In this document: positions 28,908 through 39,670 of the stretch, piece by piece
Layout of the letters: each line of letters starts with the position of its first letter
Numbering within the stretch: the first letter of the stretch is position 1
Assembly (NCBI GenBank): GCA_949372635.1
Contig: CASIAB010000005.1
Coordinates: 1-64,000, forward strand
Length of the DNA: 64,000 bases
Origin: an uncultured Pseudomonadales bacterium
GTDB taxonomy: Bacteria > Pseudomonadota > Gammaproteobacteria > Pseudomonadales > Pseudohongiellaceae
Direction of reading: 5' to 3'
Notes under the pieces: model-generated
Told to the model about the DNA's origin: nothing
Databases searched by the model: none
What the model saw: the letters and a program-made list of their open reading frames with translations, nothing else
Program-made: the position numbers and the translations under genes

Positions 28908-29735
28908 TCAGATTGCTAACAGCAGGTCTGGCTGCGAAATTTCACTGGGCAAGGCGTAACTTTGTGGATACTCAACTCCAACTAGATAGAGGCCGTCCGG
29001 CAGAGCCGTAGGAGCTGCCAGCGACCTATCCTGCAGCGAAAGTAACTCGCTGATCCAAACAGGATCTTTATCACCTGAGCCTACTTGCAGCAAGGATCCC
29101 ATCATATTACGGACCATGTGCTGCAAGAATGCATTCGCCTTAACATCGAAGATTAGAAAACCGCCTCGGCGATATATATTGGCATGAATAACATTGCGCA
29201 TCGCCGTCTTTGATTGACAGCCAGCAGCACGAAAAGAGGTAAAATCCTGCTCTCCAAGAAAATGTTGCGCTGCCGCGTGCATCGAAACTTCATCCAACTT
29301 ACGGCGAAAATAACTCGCTCTGCGATGCAACATTGCAGATTGCGTGTCACGCCGGTACATCAGATACATATAGCGCCTGGACAACGCGCTAAAACGAGCA
29401 TGGAAATCATCTTCCTGCGCCCGTGACCATACAACCCGGATAGACCTCGGGAGCATGCTGTTTACCCCATGCGTCCAAGCTTTAGCGCCTCTGTCAATTT
29501 CAGTATCAAAGTGAACTACTTGACACGTAGCATGAACACCAGCATCTGTTCGGCCGGCACAACTTACACTAACGTCTCTATCGGCAACTCTTCCTATTGC
29601 GGTTTCGAGATACTGCTGGACGGTTTCTTGCTGCGGGAATTTTTGTTTCTGCCAACCGGAATAGGCAGAACCATCGTATTCGATGCCCAGAGCTATGCGG
29701 TGACTATTCGGAGTGGCTTGTTCGGGAGTTGGCAC
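28908..29735 (-). CDS. truA: tRNA pseudouridine(38-40) synthase TruA
   Basis: Modifies U38-U40 in the anticodon arm of many tRNAs. It has 275 aa. It begins RIALGIEYDGSAYSGWQ; the catalytic Asp64 is in CAGRTDAGVHATCQVVHF. ENxFL-type contacts are replaced by AFLQHMVRNMMGSLLQVG. The fimV-truA-trpF order is conserved in Pseudomonas. Spacing to fimV is 42 nt. Confidence 0.96.
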   Translation of the reverse strand: MPTPEQATPNSHRIALGIEYDGSAYSGWQKQKFPQQETVQQYLETAIGRVADRDVSVSCAGRTDAGVHATCQVVHFDTEIDRGAKAWTHGVNSMLPRSIRVVWSRAQEDDFHARFSALSRRYMYLMYRRDTQSAMLHRRASYFRRKLDEVSMHAAAQHFLGEQDFTSFRAAGCQSKTAMRNVIHANIYRRGGFLIFDVKANAFLQHMVRNMMGSLLQVGSGDKDPVWISELLSLQDRSLAAPTALPDGLYLVGVEYPQSYALPSEISQPDLLLAI

Positions 29736-29777
29736 GATTCAGGTCAACGCTGGTTTGTGCAAGCAAGTATAAGACAA

Positions 29778-32303
29778 TTAGTCTGATTTGCCGTCGAGTG
29801 AGCTGAGCAGCTCGCTGGCTTCTCTTACCAAATCGTCGGAGCCTTCCTTGATGACTTCCAGCAAGATTTCCGTAGCTCCCTCAATATCTCCCATCTTTTG
29901 ATAGGCATAGGCGAGCTCTAACTTAGTCGTTGTTTCATCCTCAGATAACATGTCGATTTCTTCTACTTCGTCTACAGACTCTATTTTACCATCGTTATCC
30001 GATAAAAACTCGAGATCGTCATCGATTACCACCTCAGCTGTTTTAGTGACGTTTGGTGCTACATTCGCATCGAATGCGAACGTCTCTATCTCTTCATCTG
30101 TGCCAGAAGTCGTATCGACTATAACTTCTTCGACGGGATCTGCATCGAACCCCAAGGCATCGATATCGAAATCTTTTGAATCTTTAGCTTCGCTCTTTAC
30201 CGCGTTCGAATGGTCATCTAAATCAGGTTCGAATATTTCTTTTGTTACTTCTGCATCGAATTCTTCTACATTGCTTTCGCCAGCATCGTCATCTACGCCA
30301 AGGTCAAACATCATTTCTACATTATCAAATTCAACAGCGGTTTCATCAGCAACTGCTGCGCTAACCAGCTCATCTCTGGTCTCTTCGACTTCAGGCTCAT
30401 TAATCTCGTAATCAGAATCGAAGGAGTCTAGATCTGTACCTAAGTCATCCAGGAAAGGTTTGGTTTCTGACTCGCTGTTTTCCGCCTCTACTGCCTTTGT
30501 TGCTTCATCGTTCTCTTGCTGTTCAACTACTTCTGCCTCTAGCAAATTTTCGACTTCAAAAATCTTTGCTCTCATATCTTCGTTGTCACCTTGCTCTTGA
30601 AGCGAGGTATTTAGCATGCTCAATGCATCGCGATATCGCTGCTCGCTTATCAGCTCCTCAACAATCGCGATTACGTTTTGCTGTGGCGCTTCTTCGATCG
30701 CAATCTGTTCTTCGGCAACTTCCTCTAAGCCTCCGGCTTCTCCTGATACACCCAGAATGTCACCAGGTTCGCTATCTAAGTCAGCTGGGTCGGAGTCCTG
30801 ATCTTCTGCAGCCTCGCCTTTCTCAGAATCTTCTGTGCTGGCTGCTTGGGCGTCAGCATCGAAATCCTGCTCTGCTATCTCATAGAGACCGTTGTTGTCT
30901 GCCTTCGCTGCACGATTTTTGCGCAGCATCAGCACGACTAGCAGCAAAATGACCAGAACAATACCGAAGAGTATGTATACGCTGCTGCCCGTTAATATGC
31001 GCATCACGTCATCAGTGAGATTGGACGGCGAGTCTACCGGCAAAGCGGCCTCTGCTGCTGCGGAGACATTCGCTATTACCTGCTGCTCCGCCATTAGCAG
31101 CACAGCTGCGGCAGCAAGCGAATCTTGCAATTGCGCTAGCTGAATATCTTGAAGGCGAATAATTTCTTGTGCCGCAGCGATCTGAGTCTCGAGATCGGCC
31201 ATACGGGAATCTAATTCTTCGCGCTCTATTCTTGCGCGATCTGCTCCTTCAGAACGCTGCGCTAGCTGTCTTTCTAATTCGGCAATACGCTGATCGAGAG
31301 TTTCGTTTCCGGCATCTGCTAGTCCTGCGGCACTATTGTTTGTATCAATCGCGTCATCGGAACTGACTAGGCTCAACTGACCCTGAGGCTGAACGCCTTG
31401 ATCTAACATTGCATTCAACGTTGCCGCCAGAGGTTGAACGTCAACTTCAGCGAGTTCTTGATTCTGACGCAACACCTCGCGAACCGCATCACGAGGATCG
31501 ATCGACTGTATCTCTTCTAAAGTCGGAACACGCAGAACTTGACCACTAAACAGTCTATTAATGTTGCCATCGGCGAAAGCTTCAGGGTTCAGCTCCTGCA
31601 ACGCCAACATGGTTTGCTGCATGGAAACCGCGGTGTTTGGCTTAACTTGTTGAGCAATATCGGAAAGCGTGTCACCGCCGCTTGTCTCAATAGTTTCTAA
31701 TTCAACAAACTCAGGCTCCACAGACTCATCCGCTACCTCTATAGCTTCTGGCTGCAGGCTTGTAGCAGAACTTGTTGAGCTCGGCGCAGTCAGAATAGAC
31801 GCTGCCGATGAATCTACAAATGGCTGAGCATCTATCGCTTGAGCTCCTGTAAGGGCTTGCAGAATGCGGCTTACCGGCTGCCTAACCTCATACGTAGATT
31901 GCTGGTCGTCAAACACGGGAAGCTCCAAGAAGATCGTATGCTCGCTAAGCAATCGACCATTAGGCCAACGCGTATCTAAGATAAAGCTTAAGGAGGGCTC
32001 GCGGACAATTTGCGAAGAAATAAGAGTTATCGCATTGTCCTGAGCACTAGACTCAACGCTGAAACGAATACTCGAAAGGAAGTCATCGGGATTAATGTTG
32101 AAGCGTTCAAAATCAGCGCTTGAAGCCATAGATACACGAATATCTTGCAGGCGCGTATCGCCTAATTGAAGCAATTCCACGCGCATACGTAGCGGCTGGT
32201 TTACGGCGGACTCAACAGTAACTGTACCTAGCTCTAAGGCGTACAGCTGGGTCGCCATACTGCAGAGCATCATGGTCAGAATGACGACGGTTTTACGCAG
32301 CAT
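29778..32303 (-). CDS. fimV: FimV/HubP-type polar peptidoglycan-binding protein
   Basis: Polar organiser for type IV pilus and chemosensory functions. It has 841 aa. The signal peptide (MLRKTVVILTMMLCSMATQL) is followed by the conserved N-terminal region LELGTVTVESAVNQPLRMRV. A LysM-type region (SGGDTLSDIAQQVKPNTAV, then LFSGQVLRVPT) lies around residues 208-260. A coiled coil (LAQRSEGADRARIEREELDS) and one transmembrane helix (about 445-465) follow. A long, very acidic cytoplasmic part ends in the FimV C-terminal TPR-like motif (TKLELAYAYQKMGDIEGATE). Length is in the usual range. No pilus genes are nearby; the position between asd and truA is ancestral. Confidence 0.93.
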   Translation of the reverse strand: MLRKTVVILTMMLCSMATQLYALELGTVTVESAVNQPLRMRVELLQLGDTRLQDIRVSMASSADFERFNINPDDFLSSIRFSVESSAQDNAITLISSQIVREPSLSFILDTRWPNGRLLSEHTIFLELPVFDDQQSTYEVRQPVSRILQALTGAQAIDAQPFVDSSAASILTAPSSTSSATSLQPEAIEVADESVEPEFVELETIETSGGDTLSDIAQQVKPNTAVSMQQTMLALQELNPEAFADGNINRLFSGQVLRVPTLEEIQSIDPRDAVREVLRQNQELAEVDVQPLAATLNAMLDQGVQPQGQLSLVSSDDAIDTNNSAAGLADAGNETLDQRIAELERQLAQRSEGADRARIEREELDSRMADLETQIAAAQEIIRLQDIQLAQLQDSLAAAAVLLMAEQQVIANVSAAAEAALPVDSPSNLTDDVMRILTGSSVYILFGIVLVILLLVVLMLRKNRAAKADNNGLYEIAEQDFDADAQAASTEDSEKGEAAEDQDSDPADLDSEPGDILGVSGEAGGLEEVAEEQIAIEEAPQQNVIAIVEELISEQRYRDALSMLNTSLQEQGDNEDMRAKIFEVENLLEAEVVEQQENDEATKAVEAENSESETKPFLDDLGTDLDSFDSDYEINEPEVEETRDELVSAAVADETAVEFDNVEMMFDLGVDDDAGESNVEEFDAEVTKEIFEPDLDDHSNAVKSEAKDSKDFDIDALGFDADPVEEVIVDTTSGTDEEIETFAFDANVAPNVTKTAEVVIDDDLEFLSDNDGKIESVDEVEEIDMLSEDETTTKLELAYAYQKMGDIEGATEILLEVIKEGSDDLVREASELLSSLDGKSD

Positions 32304-32459
32304 AGTCCCTTTGTCTCTAAGCAGGTGCTGGTATTACTAACGTAAAGCAAAACCAGATCCTTTTATGACTCTCTAAATCAGCACAATCAGTTAGTGAACA
32401 CTACTATTGTATTGCAAACTAATTAATACCGTTTCTTCACTAGTGCTTGCAAGTATTCA

Positions 32460-33479
32460 TTATAAATAGCTTTTTATCAACTCTTCGGCTATCTGAACTG
32501 AGTTGAGAGCTGCTCCCTTCCGCACGTTGTCGGCAACCACCCAAAGGTTGAAACCATTGGGAATTGAGATATCCTGCCGAATTCTGCCAACAAAAACTGC
32601 GTCGTGGCCCGCAGAATCATGGACTGCTGTAGGATATCCACCGTCTTTTCGCTCATCTATCACAGTAACACCGGCAGCATTCACCAACAGATCACGCACG
32701 TCCGCCTCGCTAATTGGCTTACTAGTCTCTATCTGTACCGCCTCGGAATGCCCGTAGAATACCGGCACGCGGACACAGGTCGCACTAACCTTCATGCTGT
32801 CATCTTCGAAAATCTTCTGTGTCTCCCAAACCATCTTCATCTCTTCCTTGGTATAGCCGTTCTCCATGAAGACATCGATCTGTGGCAGCGCGTTAAACGC
32901 GATCTGCCGCGGGTATACCTTGCACTGCGCCTCGCGACCATTCAAAAGTTCGCCGGTCTGCTTCGCTAACTCTTTGACAGCGCTATTGCCTGAACCGGAA
33001 ACGGCTTGGTAGGTAGAGACACAGATGCGCTTTATACCAACAGCATCATAAATCGGCTTCAGCGCCACTAGCATCTGGATCGTTGAGCAATTGGGGTTCG
33101 CGATGATGTTGCGGTTCGCGTACTGCGCTAATGCCCCGGGATTAACCTCGGGGATTACTAGAGGAATATCATCGTCATAGCGAAAATGCGAGGTGTTATC
33201 GATCACAACACATCCCGCGTCGGCTGCTCTAGGGGCATATTCAGCTGAAACACTGCCGCCGGCGGAGAACAGGCCTATTTGGGCCTGACTAAAATCAAAC
33301 TCAGCCAGGTTGGTCACCATAAGTGGCTTACCGTTGAACATCACCGTGTTACCCGCCGAGCGCTCGCTGGCTAAGGCGAATATTTGATCTACTGGAAAAT
33401 TGCGTTCCTCTAGGATGCTCAGCAAAGTTTCCCCTACCGCGCCAGTGGCTCCGACCACTGCTACATTGTAGTTAGTCAT
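32460..33479 (-). CDS. asd: Aspartate-semialdehyde dehydrogenase
   Basis: NADPH-dependent step shared by Lys, Met and Thr synthesis. It has 339 aa. The Rossmann motif GATGAVGETLL is at residues 10-20. Catalytic Cys131 is in IIANPNCSTIQM, and the substrate Arg/His region is RVPVFYGHSEAVQIE. The usual neighbour leuB is absent upstream: only 94 bp separate asd from leuD. fimV follows after 156 bp, which probably contains the fimV promoter. Confidence 0.97.
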   Translation of the reverse strand: MTNYNVAVVGATGAVGETLLSILEERNFPVDQIFALASERSAGNTVMFNGKPLMVTNLAEFDFSQAQIGLFSAGGSVSAEYAPRAADAGCVVIDNTSHFRYDDDIPLVIPEVNPGALAQYANRNIIANPNCSTIQMLVALKPIYDAVGIKRICVSTYQAVSGSGNSAVKELAKQTGELLNGREAQCKVYPRQIAFNALPQIDVFMENGYTKEEMKMVWETQKIFEDDSMKVSATCVRVPVFYGHSEAVQIETSKPISEADVRDLLVNAAGVTVIDERKDGGYPTAVHDSAGHDAVFVGRIRQDISIPNGFNLWVVADNVRKGAALNSVQIAEELIKSYL

Positions 33480-33573
33480 AGTTTCTCTCTAAAATTCTGA
33501 ATTGATTGATATTTTCTTACATGGACGGCTAAGGAATACCTCGCTGCATTAGCTACCCGCCTGAATAAGGAGC

Positions 33574-34233
33574 CTAAGTAGTAGTCGCGCTAGTCGTAGT
33601 GAAATACCAAGGTGCAGAGTTGCGCCAGTTTTCCTCGAAGCTGCGTATGGTTTCTGACTCTTCAAGGGTAAGCCCGATATCGTCCAGACCATTCAGCAAA
33701 CAGTTCTTACGAAAAGCATCCACAGAGAATTCTATTTTGGAGCCATCGGGCTTGAGGATGGCTTGTTGCTCTAGATCCACCTCTAACTCGTAGCCTTCAT
33801 TCGCCTCAACCTCAGTGAAAAGCTCCGAAATAATCGCTTTATCGAGGACGACAGGAAGCAAGCCGTTCTTGAAGCAGTTGTTAAAGAAGATGTCCGCATA
33901 GCTAGGCGCTATGATCGCTCGAAAACCGTAGTCTTCCAGTGCCCAGGGCGCATGTTCGCGACTTGAACCACAGCCGAAGTTATCCTTAGCGAGAAGAACT
34001 TTGACGCCCTTATAGCGCGGCTGATTGAGCACAAAGTCGGGGTTTATTGGCCTGAGGCTATTGTCTGTGTCCGGCAGCCCCTTATCAAGATAGCGGTGCT
34101 CATCGAATAGGTTTACACCAAAGCCAGTCCTCTTGATGGATTTCAGGAACTGCTTAGGAATGATGAAATCCGTATCTACGTTCGCACGATCCAGTGGCAA
34201 CACCATGCCTTTCTCTACTATAAATTTTTTCAT
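33574..34233 (-). CDS. leuD: 3-isopropylmalate dehydratase small subunit
   Basis: Swivel domain of isopropylmalate isomerase in Leu synthesis. It has 219 aa, with [38 protein letters not shown] and [18 protein letters not shown]. It is 32 nt downstream of leuC. The last 20 or so residues end in a Thr-rich tail (FTTTSATTT) that is unusual but harmless. Confidence 0.96.
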   Translation of the reverse strand: MKKFIVEKGMVLPLDRANVDTDFIIPKQFLKSIKRTGFGVNLFDEHRYLDKGLPDTDNSLRPINPDFVLNQPRYKGVKVLLAKDNFGCGSSREHAPWALEDYGFRAIIAPSYADIFFNNCFKNGLLPVVLDKAIISELFTEVEANEGYELEVDLEQQAILKPDGSKIEFSVDAFRKNCLLNGLDDIGLTLEESETIRSFEENWRNSAPWYFTTTSATTT

Positions 34234-34265
34234 GTCTGTCTCTTAAATTTCTGTTTTATACGGTT

Positions 34266-35687
34266 TTAACCTAATTTTCTAATATCGACGAAGTGACCTG
34301 CTATAGCAGCAGCGGCCGCCATTGCTGGGCTAACGAGGTGTGTACGCCCGCCGAACCCTTGCCTCCCTTCGAAATTGCGATTCGAAGTAGATGCGCAGTG
34401 CTTCCCCTCGCCTAACTGGTCTGCATTCATGGCCAGACACATTGAACAGCCAGGCTCACGCCACTCCAGCCCCGCCTCAATGAATATCTTATCCAAGCCC
34501 TCAGCTTCAGCTTGCCTTTTAACTAGACCAGAGCCGGGCACGACCATAGCTACCTCGACGCTGCTAGCGACTTTCTTACCTTTTACTACATCTGCCGCTG
34601 CACGCAGATCTTCTATTCGTGAATTCGTACATGAACCGATGAATATGCAGTCCAGCTTGATGTCCTTGATCGCAGTTCCACCTTGTAGACCCATATATTC
34701 CAGGGCCTGCTGAATATTTCCGCGCTTGGTAGAGTCTAGCTCCTGAGCTGGATCAGGCACGTTACCGCTAATTGGAGCCACCATCTCTGGTGAAGTACCC
34801 CAAGTAACCTGCGGCTCGATTTCGTCAGCCTCTAATAAGACGACCTCATCGAATGTGGCGTCGGCATCACTCACTAAGCCGCGCCAGGACTTAGACGCCT
34901 GCTCCCATAGCTCAGCGCTTGGCGCGAAGGGTCTGCCCTTGATGTAATCCAGAGTTTTCTCATCGACAGCGATCAGGCCCGCCCTCGCTCCCGCTTCGAT
35001 AGCCATGTTGCAGACGGTCATACGACCTTCTACAGACAACGCCTTGATTGCCTCTCCACCAAATTCGATGGTAAATCCAGTGCCGCCGGCCGTACCGATC
35101 TTACCGATTATCGCAAGAACGATGTCTTTTGCTGTGCACCCAGATTTCAACTGACCATCTACACGAACGAGCATGTTCTTGGCCTTCTTCTGCATCAGGC
35201 ACTGCGTGGCGAGAACGTGCTCCACCTCAGAGGTGCCGATACCGTGAGCTAAGGCGCCTAGAGCTCCGTGAGTAGAGGTATGTGAATCGCCGCAAACAAT
35301 GGCCATACCCGGCAGTGTAGCGCCTTGTTCTGGACCAACAACATGCACGATTCCTTGCCTGTCATCAGTCATCTTAAGCTCGAATATTCCGAATTCGGCG
35401 CAGTTATCGCCTAGCGTGCGAACCTGAATCTTCGAAACGGGGTCCTTAATACCTTCTAAACCCTGCTCCCGCTCTTCTGTGGTAGTTGGAATATTATGAT
35501 CAGGTGTCGCGAAGTTCGCATCAGCCCGCCACGGCTTACGTCCGGCTAGGCGCAAGCCTTCAAAAGCCTGCGGCGAAGTCACTTCGTGTATCAAGTGACG
35601 ATCGATATAAATGAGAGCTGTGCCATCTTCTCTTTCTGATACTAGATGAGTGTCCCAGATCTTGTCGTATAGAGTTTTACTGCTCAT
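34266..35687 (-). CDS. leuC: 3-isopropylmalate dehydratase large subunit
   Basis: Aconitase-family [4Fe-4S] enzyme of Leu synthesis. It has 473 aa. Motifs are [20 protein letters not shown], the cluster Cys in [17 protein letters not shown], and the paired Cys in [12 protein letters not shown]-terminal [18 protein letters not shown]. It heads a leuCD pair. The 119-bp AT-rich gap upstream contains a short palindrome that may mark its promoter. Confidence 0.97.
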   Translation of the reverse strand: MSSKTLYDKIWDTHLVSEREDGTALIYIDRHLIHEVTSPQAFEGLRLAGRKPWRADANFATPDHNIPTTTEEREQGLEGIKDPVSKIQVRTLGDNCAEFGIFELKMTDDRQGIVHVVGPEQGATLPGMAIVCGDSHTSTHGALGALAHGIGTSEVEHVLATQCLMQKKAKNMLVRVDGQLKSGCTAKDIVLAIIGKIGTAGGTGFTIEFGGEAIKALSVEGRMTVCNMAIEAGARAGLIAVDEKTLDYIKGRPFAPSAELWEQASKSWRGLVSDADATFDEVVLLEADEIEPQVTWGTSPEMVAPISGNVPDPAQELDSTKRGNIQQALEYMGLQGGTAIKDIKLDCIFIGSCTNSRIEDLRAAADVVKGKKVASSVEVAMVVPGSGLVKRQAEAEGLDKIFIEAGLEWREPGCSMCLAMNADQLGEGKHCASTSNRNFEGRQGFGGRTHLVSPAMAAAAAIAGHFVDIRKLG

Positions 35688-35751
35688 TTGTTCACCAGTA
35701 CTGACTTAACAGCTTCGCTATTTTAAATTAATTAACTTAGCCAGATATCTG

Positions 35752-35771
35752 ATATAAAAGAATTTATATCT
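35752..35771. promoter_or_regulatory. AT-rich palindrome upstream of leuC
   Basis: GATATAAA (35752-35759) and TTTATATC (35764-35771) form a perfect 8-bp inverted repeat with loop AGAA. It lies 65 nt upstream of the leuC start, inside an AT-rich stretch. It could be an operator or simply promoter composition. Confidence 0.25.
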
Positions 35772-35806
35772 ATAAATAGATAAGCAGATTGAAGGGATTT
35801 CTTACC

Positions 35807-36895
35807 CTAAATTTTAGTATTTCCCGTCGTGCGAGTTTTACCAATCTGGCCACGATCACGCAAAAAATGATCCAACAACACCAAAGCAAGCATTGCTTCG
35901 GCGATCGGCGTGGCGCGAATGCCAACGCAGGGATCGTGACGGCCTGTGGTTATTATCTCATCGGCCTCACCACGGATATTGATCGACTTCCCGGGCAGAC
36001 GAATGCTAGATGTAGGTTTTAGAGCAATACTAGCGAGGATATCCTGACCACTCGATATGCCACCGAGAACTCCTCCGGCATTATTGCCCTCGAAACCTTC
36101 TGGCATAATCTCGTCGCGGTGCTCACTGCCTTTTTGAGTTACGGATTCGAAACCCGCACCGATCTCGACACCCTTAACAGCGTTAATGCTCATCAGGGCC
36201 TTAGCGATATCCGCATCTAGGCGGTCAAATATGGGCTCGCCAAGCCCAATCGGCACATTCGTGGCACAGACATTAATTCTAGCGCCTATCGAGTTGCCTT
36301 CCTTGCTCAGAGCAGCCATATATGACTCCATCTCCAATACCTTGGAGACATCCGGGCAAAAGAATGGATTGTTCTCAACTTCTTCATAGTCCACTGAATC
36401 GATGGCAATCGGACCCAACTGACTGAGATAGCCACGGATCTTAGTGCCACAGGTCTCAAGCAGGTATTTCTTTGCAATAGCGCCTGCAGCTACACGCATT
36501 GCAGTTTCCCGCGCAGATGCGCGTCCACCGCCCCGATAATCGCGGATTCCGTACTTCTCCCAGTAGGTGAAGTCAGCATGCGCCGGGCGAAACTGGTCTT
36601 TGATCTTGCTGTAGTCTTTTGAACGTTGATCTGTGTTCTCGATCATTAGACCGATGGGCGTGCCGGTAGTCTTACCCTCGAACACTCCGGATAAGATTTT
36701 CACCGAATCATCTTCTCGCCTTTGGGTCGTGAAACGGCTCTGACCCGGCTTACGTCGGTTCAGATCACGCTGCATATCAGCTTCGGTCAGCTCCATACCA
36801 GGAGGACAGCCATCGATCACGCAGCCGAGCGCGGGCCCGTGGCTTTCACCAAAGCTGGTTATTGTAAATAGTTTACCGAAGCTGTTACCTGACAT
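35807..36895 (-). CDS. aroC: Chorismate synthase
   Basis: Last step of the shikimate pathway, using reduced FMN. It starts at ATG 36895 ([20 protein letters not shown]); a GTG two codons earlier is possible but untypical. It has 362 aa. Signatures are [35 protein letters not shown] and the C-terminal [18 protein letters not shown]. It follows prmB by 71 nt, as in Pseudomonas. Confidence 0.97.
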   Translation of the reverse strand: MSGNSFGKLFTITSFGESHGPALGCVIDGCPPGMELTEADMQRDLNRRKPGQSRFTTQRREDDSVKILSGVFEGKTTGTPIGLMIENTDQRSKDYSKIKDQFRPAHADFTYWEKYGIRDYRGGGRASARETAMRVAAGAIAKKYLLETCGTKIRGYLSQLGPIAIDSVDYEEVENNPFFCPDVSKVLEMESYMAALSKEGNSIGARINVCATNVPIGLGEPIFDRLDADIAKALMSINAVKGVEIGAGFESVTQKGSEHRDEIMPEGFEGNNAGGVLGGISSGQDILASIALKPTSSIRLPGKSINIRGEADEIITTGRHDPCVGIRATPIAEAMLALVLLDHFLRDRGQIGKTRTTGNTKI

Positions 36896-36966
36896 TTGCA
36901 CACTCGAATAAAGAAGTTAAATCTAGCGGATACTTGCAGCAGGGGCGAAAAACAGGCGATTGTACA

Positions 36967-37842
36967 CTAATTAAACTGTTCTCTGTACTGCTGTAATTGC
37001 CTAGCTGTAAGGGCTAGCACCCCTTCGCCTCCCTGCTCGAACGCTAACCAGAGCAGGGGAACCTGCTTGATACGCTCGGACAATTGAGGATGGCTGTACC
37101 CGACTTCCATCACCAAAAGGCCATCTGCAGACAGGTAATCGACCGAATCCCGTAAAATTTTAAGGGCTACCTGCAGGCCGTTATCGGCGCTAATCAGCCC
37201 CAACGAGGGCTCATTAGCGAATTCACGAGGTAACTCTTTATACTCTTGCACAGGTACATAGGGCGGATTCGCTAAGATGAGCTCGTAGTCCGAATCAACA
37301 TCATCAAACAGGTTGCTCTGAATAGTTCTAACCCTGCTCCCTAAGCCATGCAACGCGATATTCTTCTTCGCGAGATCTAACGCATCTGGGGATATGTCTG
37401 CCAGATCGACTTTACAATCAGGCCATTGCAAAGCGGTAGCAATGCCAATGCTTCCCCCGCCTGTACAAATATCCAAGACCTTGCATGCTGGCCCATGCAA
37501 CAGCGGCTCGAATTCGTCGTTAATCAACTCCGCTAATGGGGATCTCGGCACAAGCGCCCGTTCATCGCAGTAAAATTCATGTCCAGCAAACCAGGCGCGG
37601 CCCACTAAGTAGGCAGTTGGCACGCGCTCGTCGATTCTGCGCCTTACAGCAGCCTCAAGCATCGCCTCCTCGCCAACGTTAAGCTCACGCAGCGCCGCCT
37701 GCTCATCCGCAAAGTCGATTCCTAACAGACCATAGATGAGATAAAAGGCCTCATCTTGCGGATTGTCAGTCCCATGGCCATAACAAAGATCGACAGAGTC
37801 CAAGCGGGCAGCAAATTGCTGAATAGTTTCTTGGATTTTCAA
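36967..37842 (-). CDS. prmB: Ribosomal protein L3 (uL3) glutamine methyltransferase
   Basis: SAM-dependent methyltransferase acting on Gln150 of uL3 during ribosome assembly. It has 291 aa. The N-terminal helical domain has CYGHGTDNPQDEAFYLI, which distinguishes PrmB from PrmC. The SAM loop is VLDICTGGGSIGIA, and the substrate-amide motif NPPY is in LILANPPYVPVQEYKEL. Adjacent aroC supports the PrmB assignment. It is divergent from folE across 242 bp. Confidence 0.94.
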   Translation of the reverse strand: MKIQETIQQFAARLDSVDLCYGHGTDNPQDEAFYLIYGLLGIDFADEQAALRELNVGEEAMLEAAVRRRIDERVPTAYLVGRAWFAGHEFYCDERALVPRSPLAELINDEFEPLLHGPACKVLDICTGGGSIGIATALQWPDCKVDLADISPDALDLAKKNIALHGLGSRVRTIQSNLFDDVDSDYELILANPPYVPVQEYKELPREFANEPSLGLISADNGLQVALKILRDSVDYLSADGLLVMEVGYSHPQLSERIKQVPLLWLAFEQGGEGVLALTARQLQQYREQFN

Positions 37843-38084
37843 TTTGTTCCTCTTGCTTACTTAGGCGATTACGTAATTGTATCCGATGTTTCTAAAGGAT
37901 GGTGTGCCAGTGAAATTCAGCAAACAATTAATGGTGTAGAGAGTCTACCAATAAGCGATAATATGCTAATCTCTCGCCAATATTATGCTGAGACCATTAT
38001 TAATAAGTACATGATCAAGAGCAGCGTTTCACGACTTGCAGATGCAGCTTGCTACGGCAGCAATCAGACCCCACAGAATGGTGA

Positions 38085-38630
38085 ATGAATATGGAACAGG
38101 CTTTCCTAAAAATCCTTAAAAAAATTGGCGAGGACCCCACTCGAGCAGGCTTGGTTGATACGCCAAAGAGGGCGACAAAGGCCATGGAGTTTTTAACTCA
38201 GGGCTACTCGATGAATATCGATGAAGTAATCAACAACGCCCTGTTTCCTTCCGAAACCGACGAGATGGTTATAGTAAAAAATATCGAGCTTTACTCGATG
38301 TGCGAGCATCACATGCTTCCCTTCATTGGAAAGTGCCATGTTGCTTACATTCCAAATGGCAAAGTCATTGGCCTCTCAAAGATAGCAAGGGTTGTCGATG
38401 TTTTCGCTAGACGCCTTCAAATTCAGGAAAACCTTACCAACGAGATAGCTAACTGTATCGTAGAGAAAACCAATGCAGCCGGGGCAGCAGTGATCATCGA
38501 GGCGCAGCATATGTGCATGATGATGCGTGGAGTCGAAAAACAAAATTCTACAATGACCACGTCCTGCATGCTAGGGGCATTCAGAAATAGTCAGTCAACA
38601 CGGGCGGAGTTCCTTTCTCTAGTCAAGTAA
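38085..38630 (+). CDS. folE: GTP cyclohydrolase I (FolE type 1)
   Basis: Converts GTP to dihydroneopterin triphosphate, the entry to folate and pterin synthesis. It has 181 aa, slightly shorter than the E. coli enzyme. Zinc ligands are Cys73, His76 ([16 protein letters not shown]) and Cys144 ([15 protein letters not shown]). It starts at 38085; a second ATG two codons on (38091) is equally possible, and no strong ribosome-binding site separates them. It stands alone on the plus strand. Confidence 0.95.
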   Translation: MNMEQAFLKILKKIGEDPTRAGLVDTPKRATKAMEFLTQGYSMNIDEVINNALFPSETDEMVIVKNIELYSMCEHHMLPFIGKCHVAYIPNGKVIGLSKIARVVDVFARRLQIQENLTNEIANCIVEKTNAAGAAVIIEAQHMCMMMRGVEKQNSTMTTSCMLGAFRNSQSTRAEFLSLVK

Positions 38631-38657
38631 ATATGCTACTTCGGAACCAGTCATAGT

Positions 38658-39653
38658 CTAACGCAACACTATTTCGATACGCTCTTCGCAATCTCCATTA
38701 GCGCAGCTTGGTGCCAGTGGGCCCACCCCTGCCGCCTCGATTCGCTCCGCGTCAATGCCAGCTGCTATCAACGCCTGCCTAAGCGAATTCGCCCTCATCA
38801 ATGATCGCTGCATTAATTCTTGTAGTGACAGGCCATCTTGTTTCAGATGCGCGACAACATAAAAAGAAAGTCCCTGATCTGAGTTCAACGCAGAAGCTAG
38901 CGACTCCACATCAACTGGTCCGGCTAGGGCGTCGTCCGATTGAAAACTAATAAGGGGAAGAATCACACTTCCCTGATCTCGCAGCCGCTGCAGAAAGTTC
39001 GAACCGGCTACGCCGCTTAACTGCTCTCGAATTTGCGGCTCTTCAATCTCTACTGCTACTGCTATTTGTTCAGGCTCTTTGGTTCCAGCCGGCTCTACTA
39101 TTTCTATGTAGGCATAAATCTTCCTATTAACTCGGGTAATGATGTAAACGGAAAAATACTGACTTTCTTCTAAGGCAGGGTTCGCACGAAAAGCTATAAA
39201 ATACTGATTGCGTTCTGGACCATAGAGAATACGGTTTCTAAAAATGTCGTTGGCCCAATAGTTACTGCTGCCGCATTCCCTACCCCCGCAACTATAAAGC
39301 ACTTCATAGTCCTTTGCCGTTAATTGTTCCTGATAAAACGCGTAGACATCCCCGCCAGTAAACTCCTGAGATACTTCGTAGGTAATCGTTGTGACATCCC
39401 CTCTGAGCCTCGCTGAATCTTCCGGGATTACTTCTCCGCGAACTCTCTCTAATGCGCCGAGGATAATTCGATAGCTGATATCTCTCTGCAATTCTCGCTC
39501 GATAATTTCCGAATCAGGAAATCCGGCAATCAGAGTGTGATCGCTAAAGCCAACAACAACTTCGGATTGTGCAGCGCTCACAGAGGGAAAGCCCACCAGC
39601 AGAATTACTAACGGCAGGAGTCTGCTTAGAACTTGATAAGGTGCAAAATTCAT
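38658..39653 (-). CDS. DUF4892 protein with OmpA-like C-terminus
   Basis: 331 aa envelope protein. The signal peptide (LSRLLPLVILLVGFPSVSAA) is followed by a DUF4892-type domain (YEVSQEFTGGDVYAFYQEQL; CGGRECGSSNYWANDIF). The C-terminus is OmpA-like (SLRQALIAAGIDAERIEAAG, ending ERIEIVLR). The CGG...CG pattern may form a disulfide. It probably sits in the outer membrane or periplasm with peptidoglycan contact. It lies downstream of sixA. Function unknown. Confidence 0.88.
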   Translation of the reverse strand: MNFAPYQVLSRLLPLVILLVGFPSVSAAQSEVVVGFSDHTLIAGFPDSEIIERELQRDISYRIILGALERVRGEVIPEDSARLRGDVTTITYEVSQEFTGGDVYAFYQEQLTAKDYEVLYSCGGRECGSSNYWANDIFRNRILYGPERNQYFIAFRANPALEESQYFSVYIITRVNRKIYAYIEIVEPAGTKEPEQIAVAVEIEEPQIREQLSGVAGSNFLQRLRDQGSVILPLISFQSDDALAGPVDVESLASALNSDQGLSFYVVAHLKQDGLSLQELMQRSLMRANSLRQALIAAGIDAERIEAAGVGPLAPSCANGDCEERIEIVLR

Positions 39654-39670
39654 GACTCTCTCATACTTGT

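Noticed and set aside
37756-38088. 110-codon plus-strand frame between prmB and folE
   Set aside because: It overlaps the prmB start in antisense, has no family resemblance and ends just at the folE start; probably chance.
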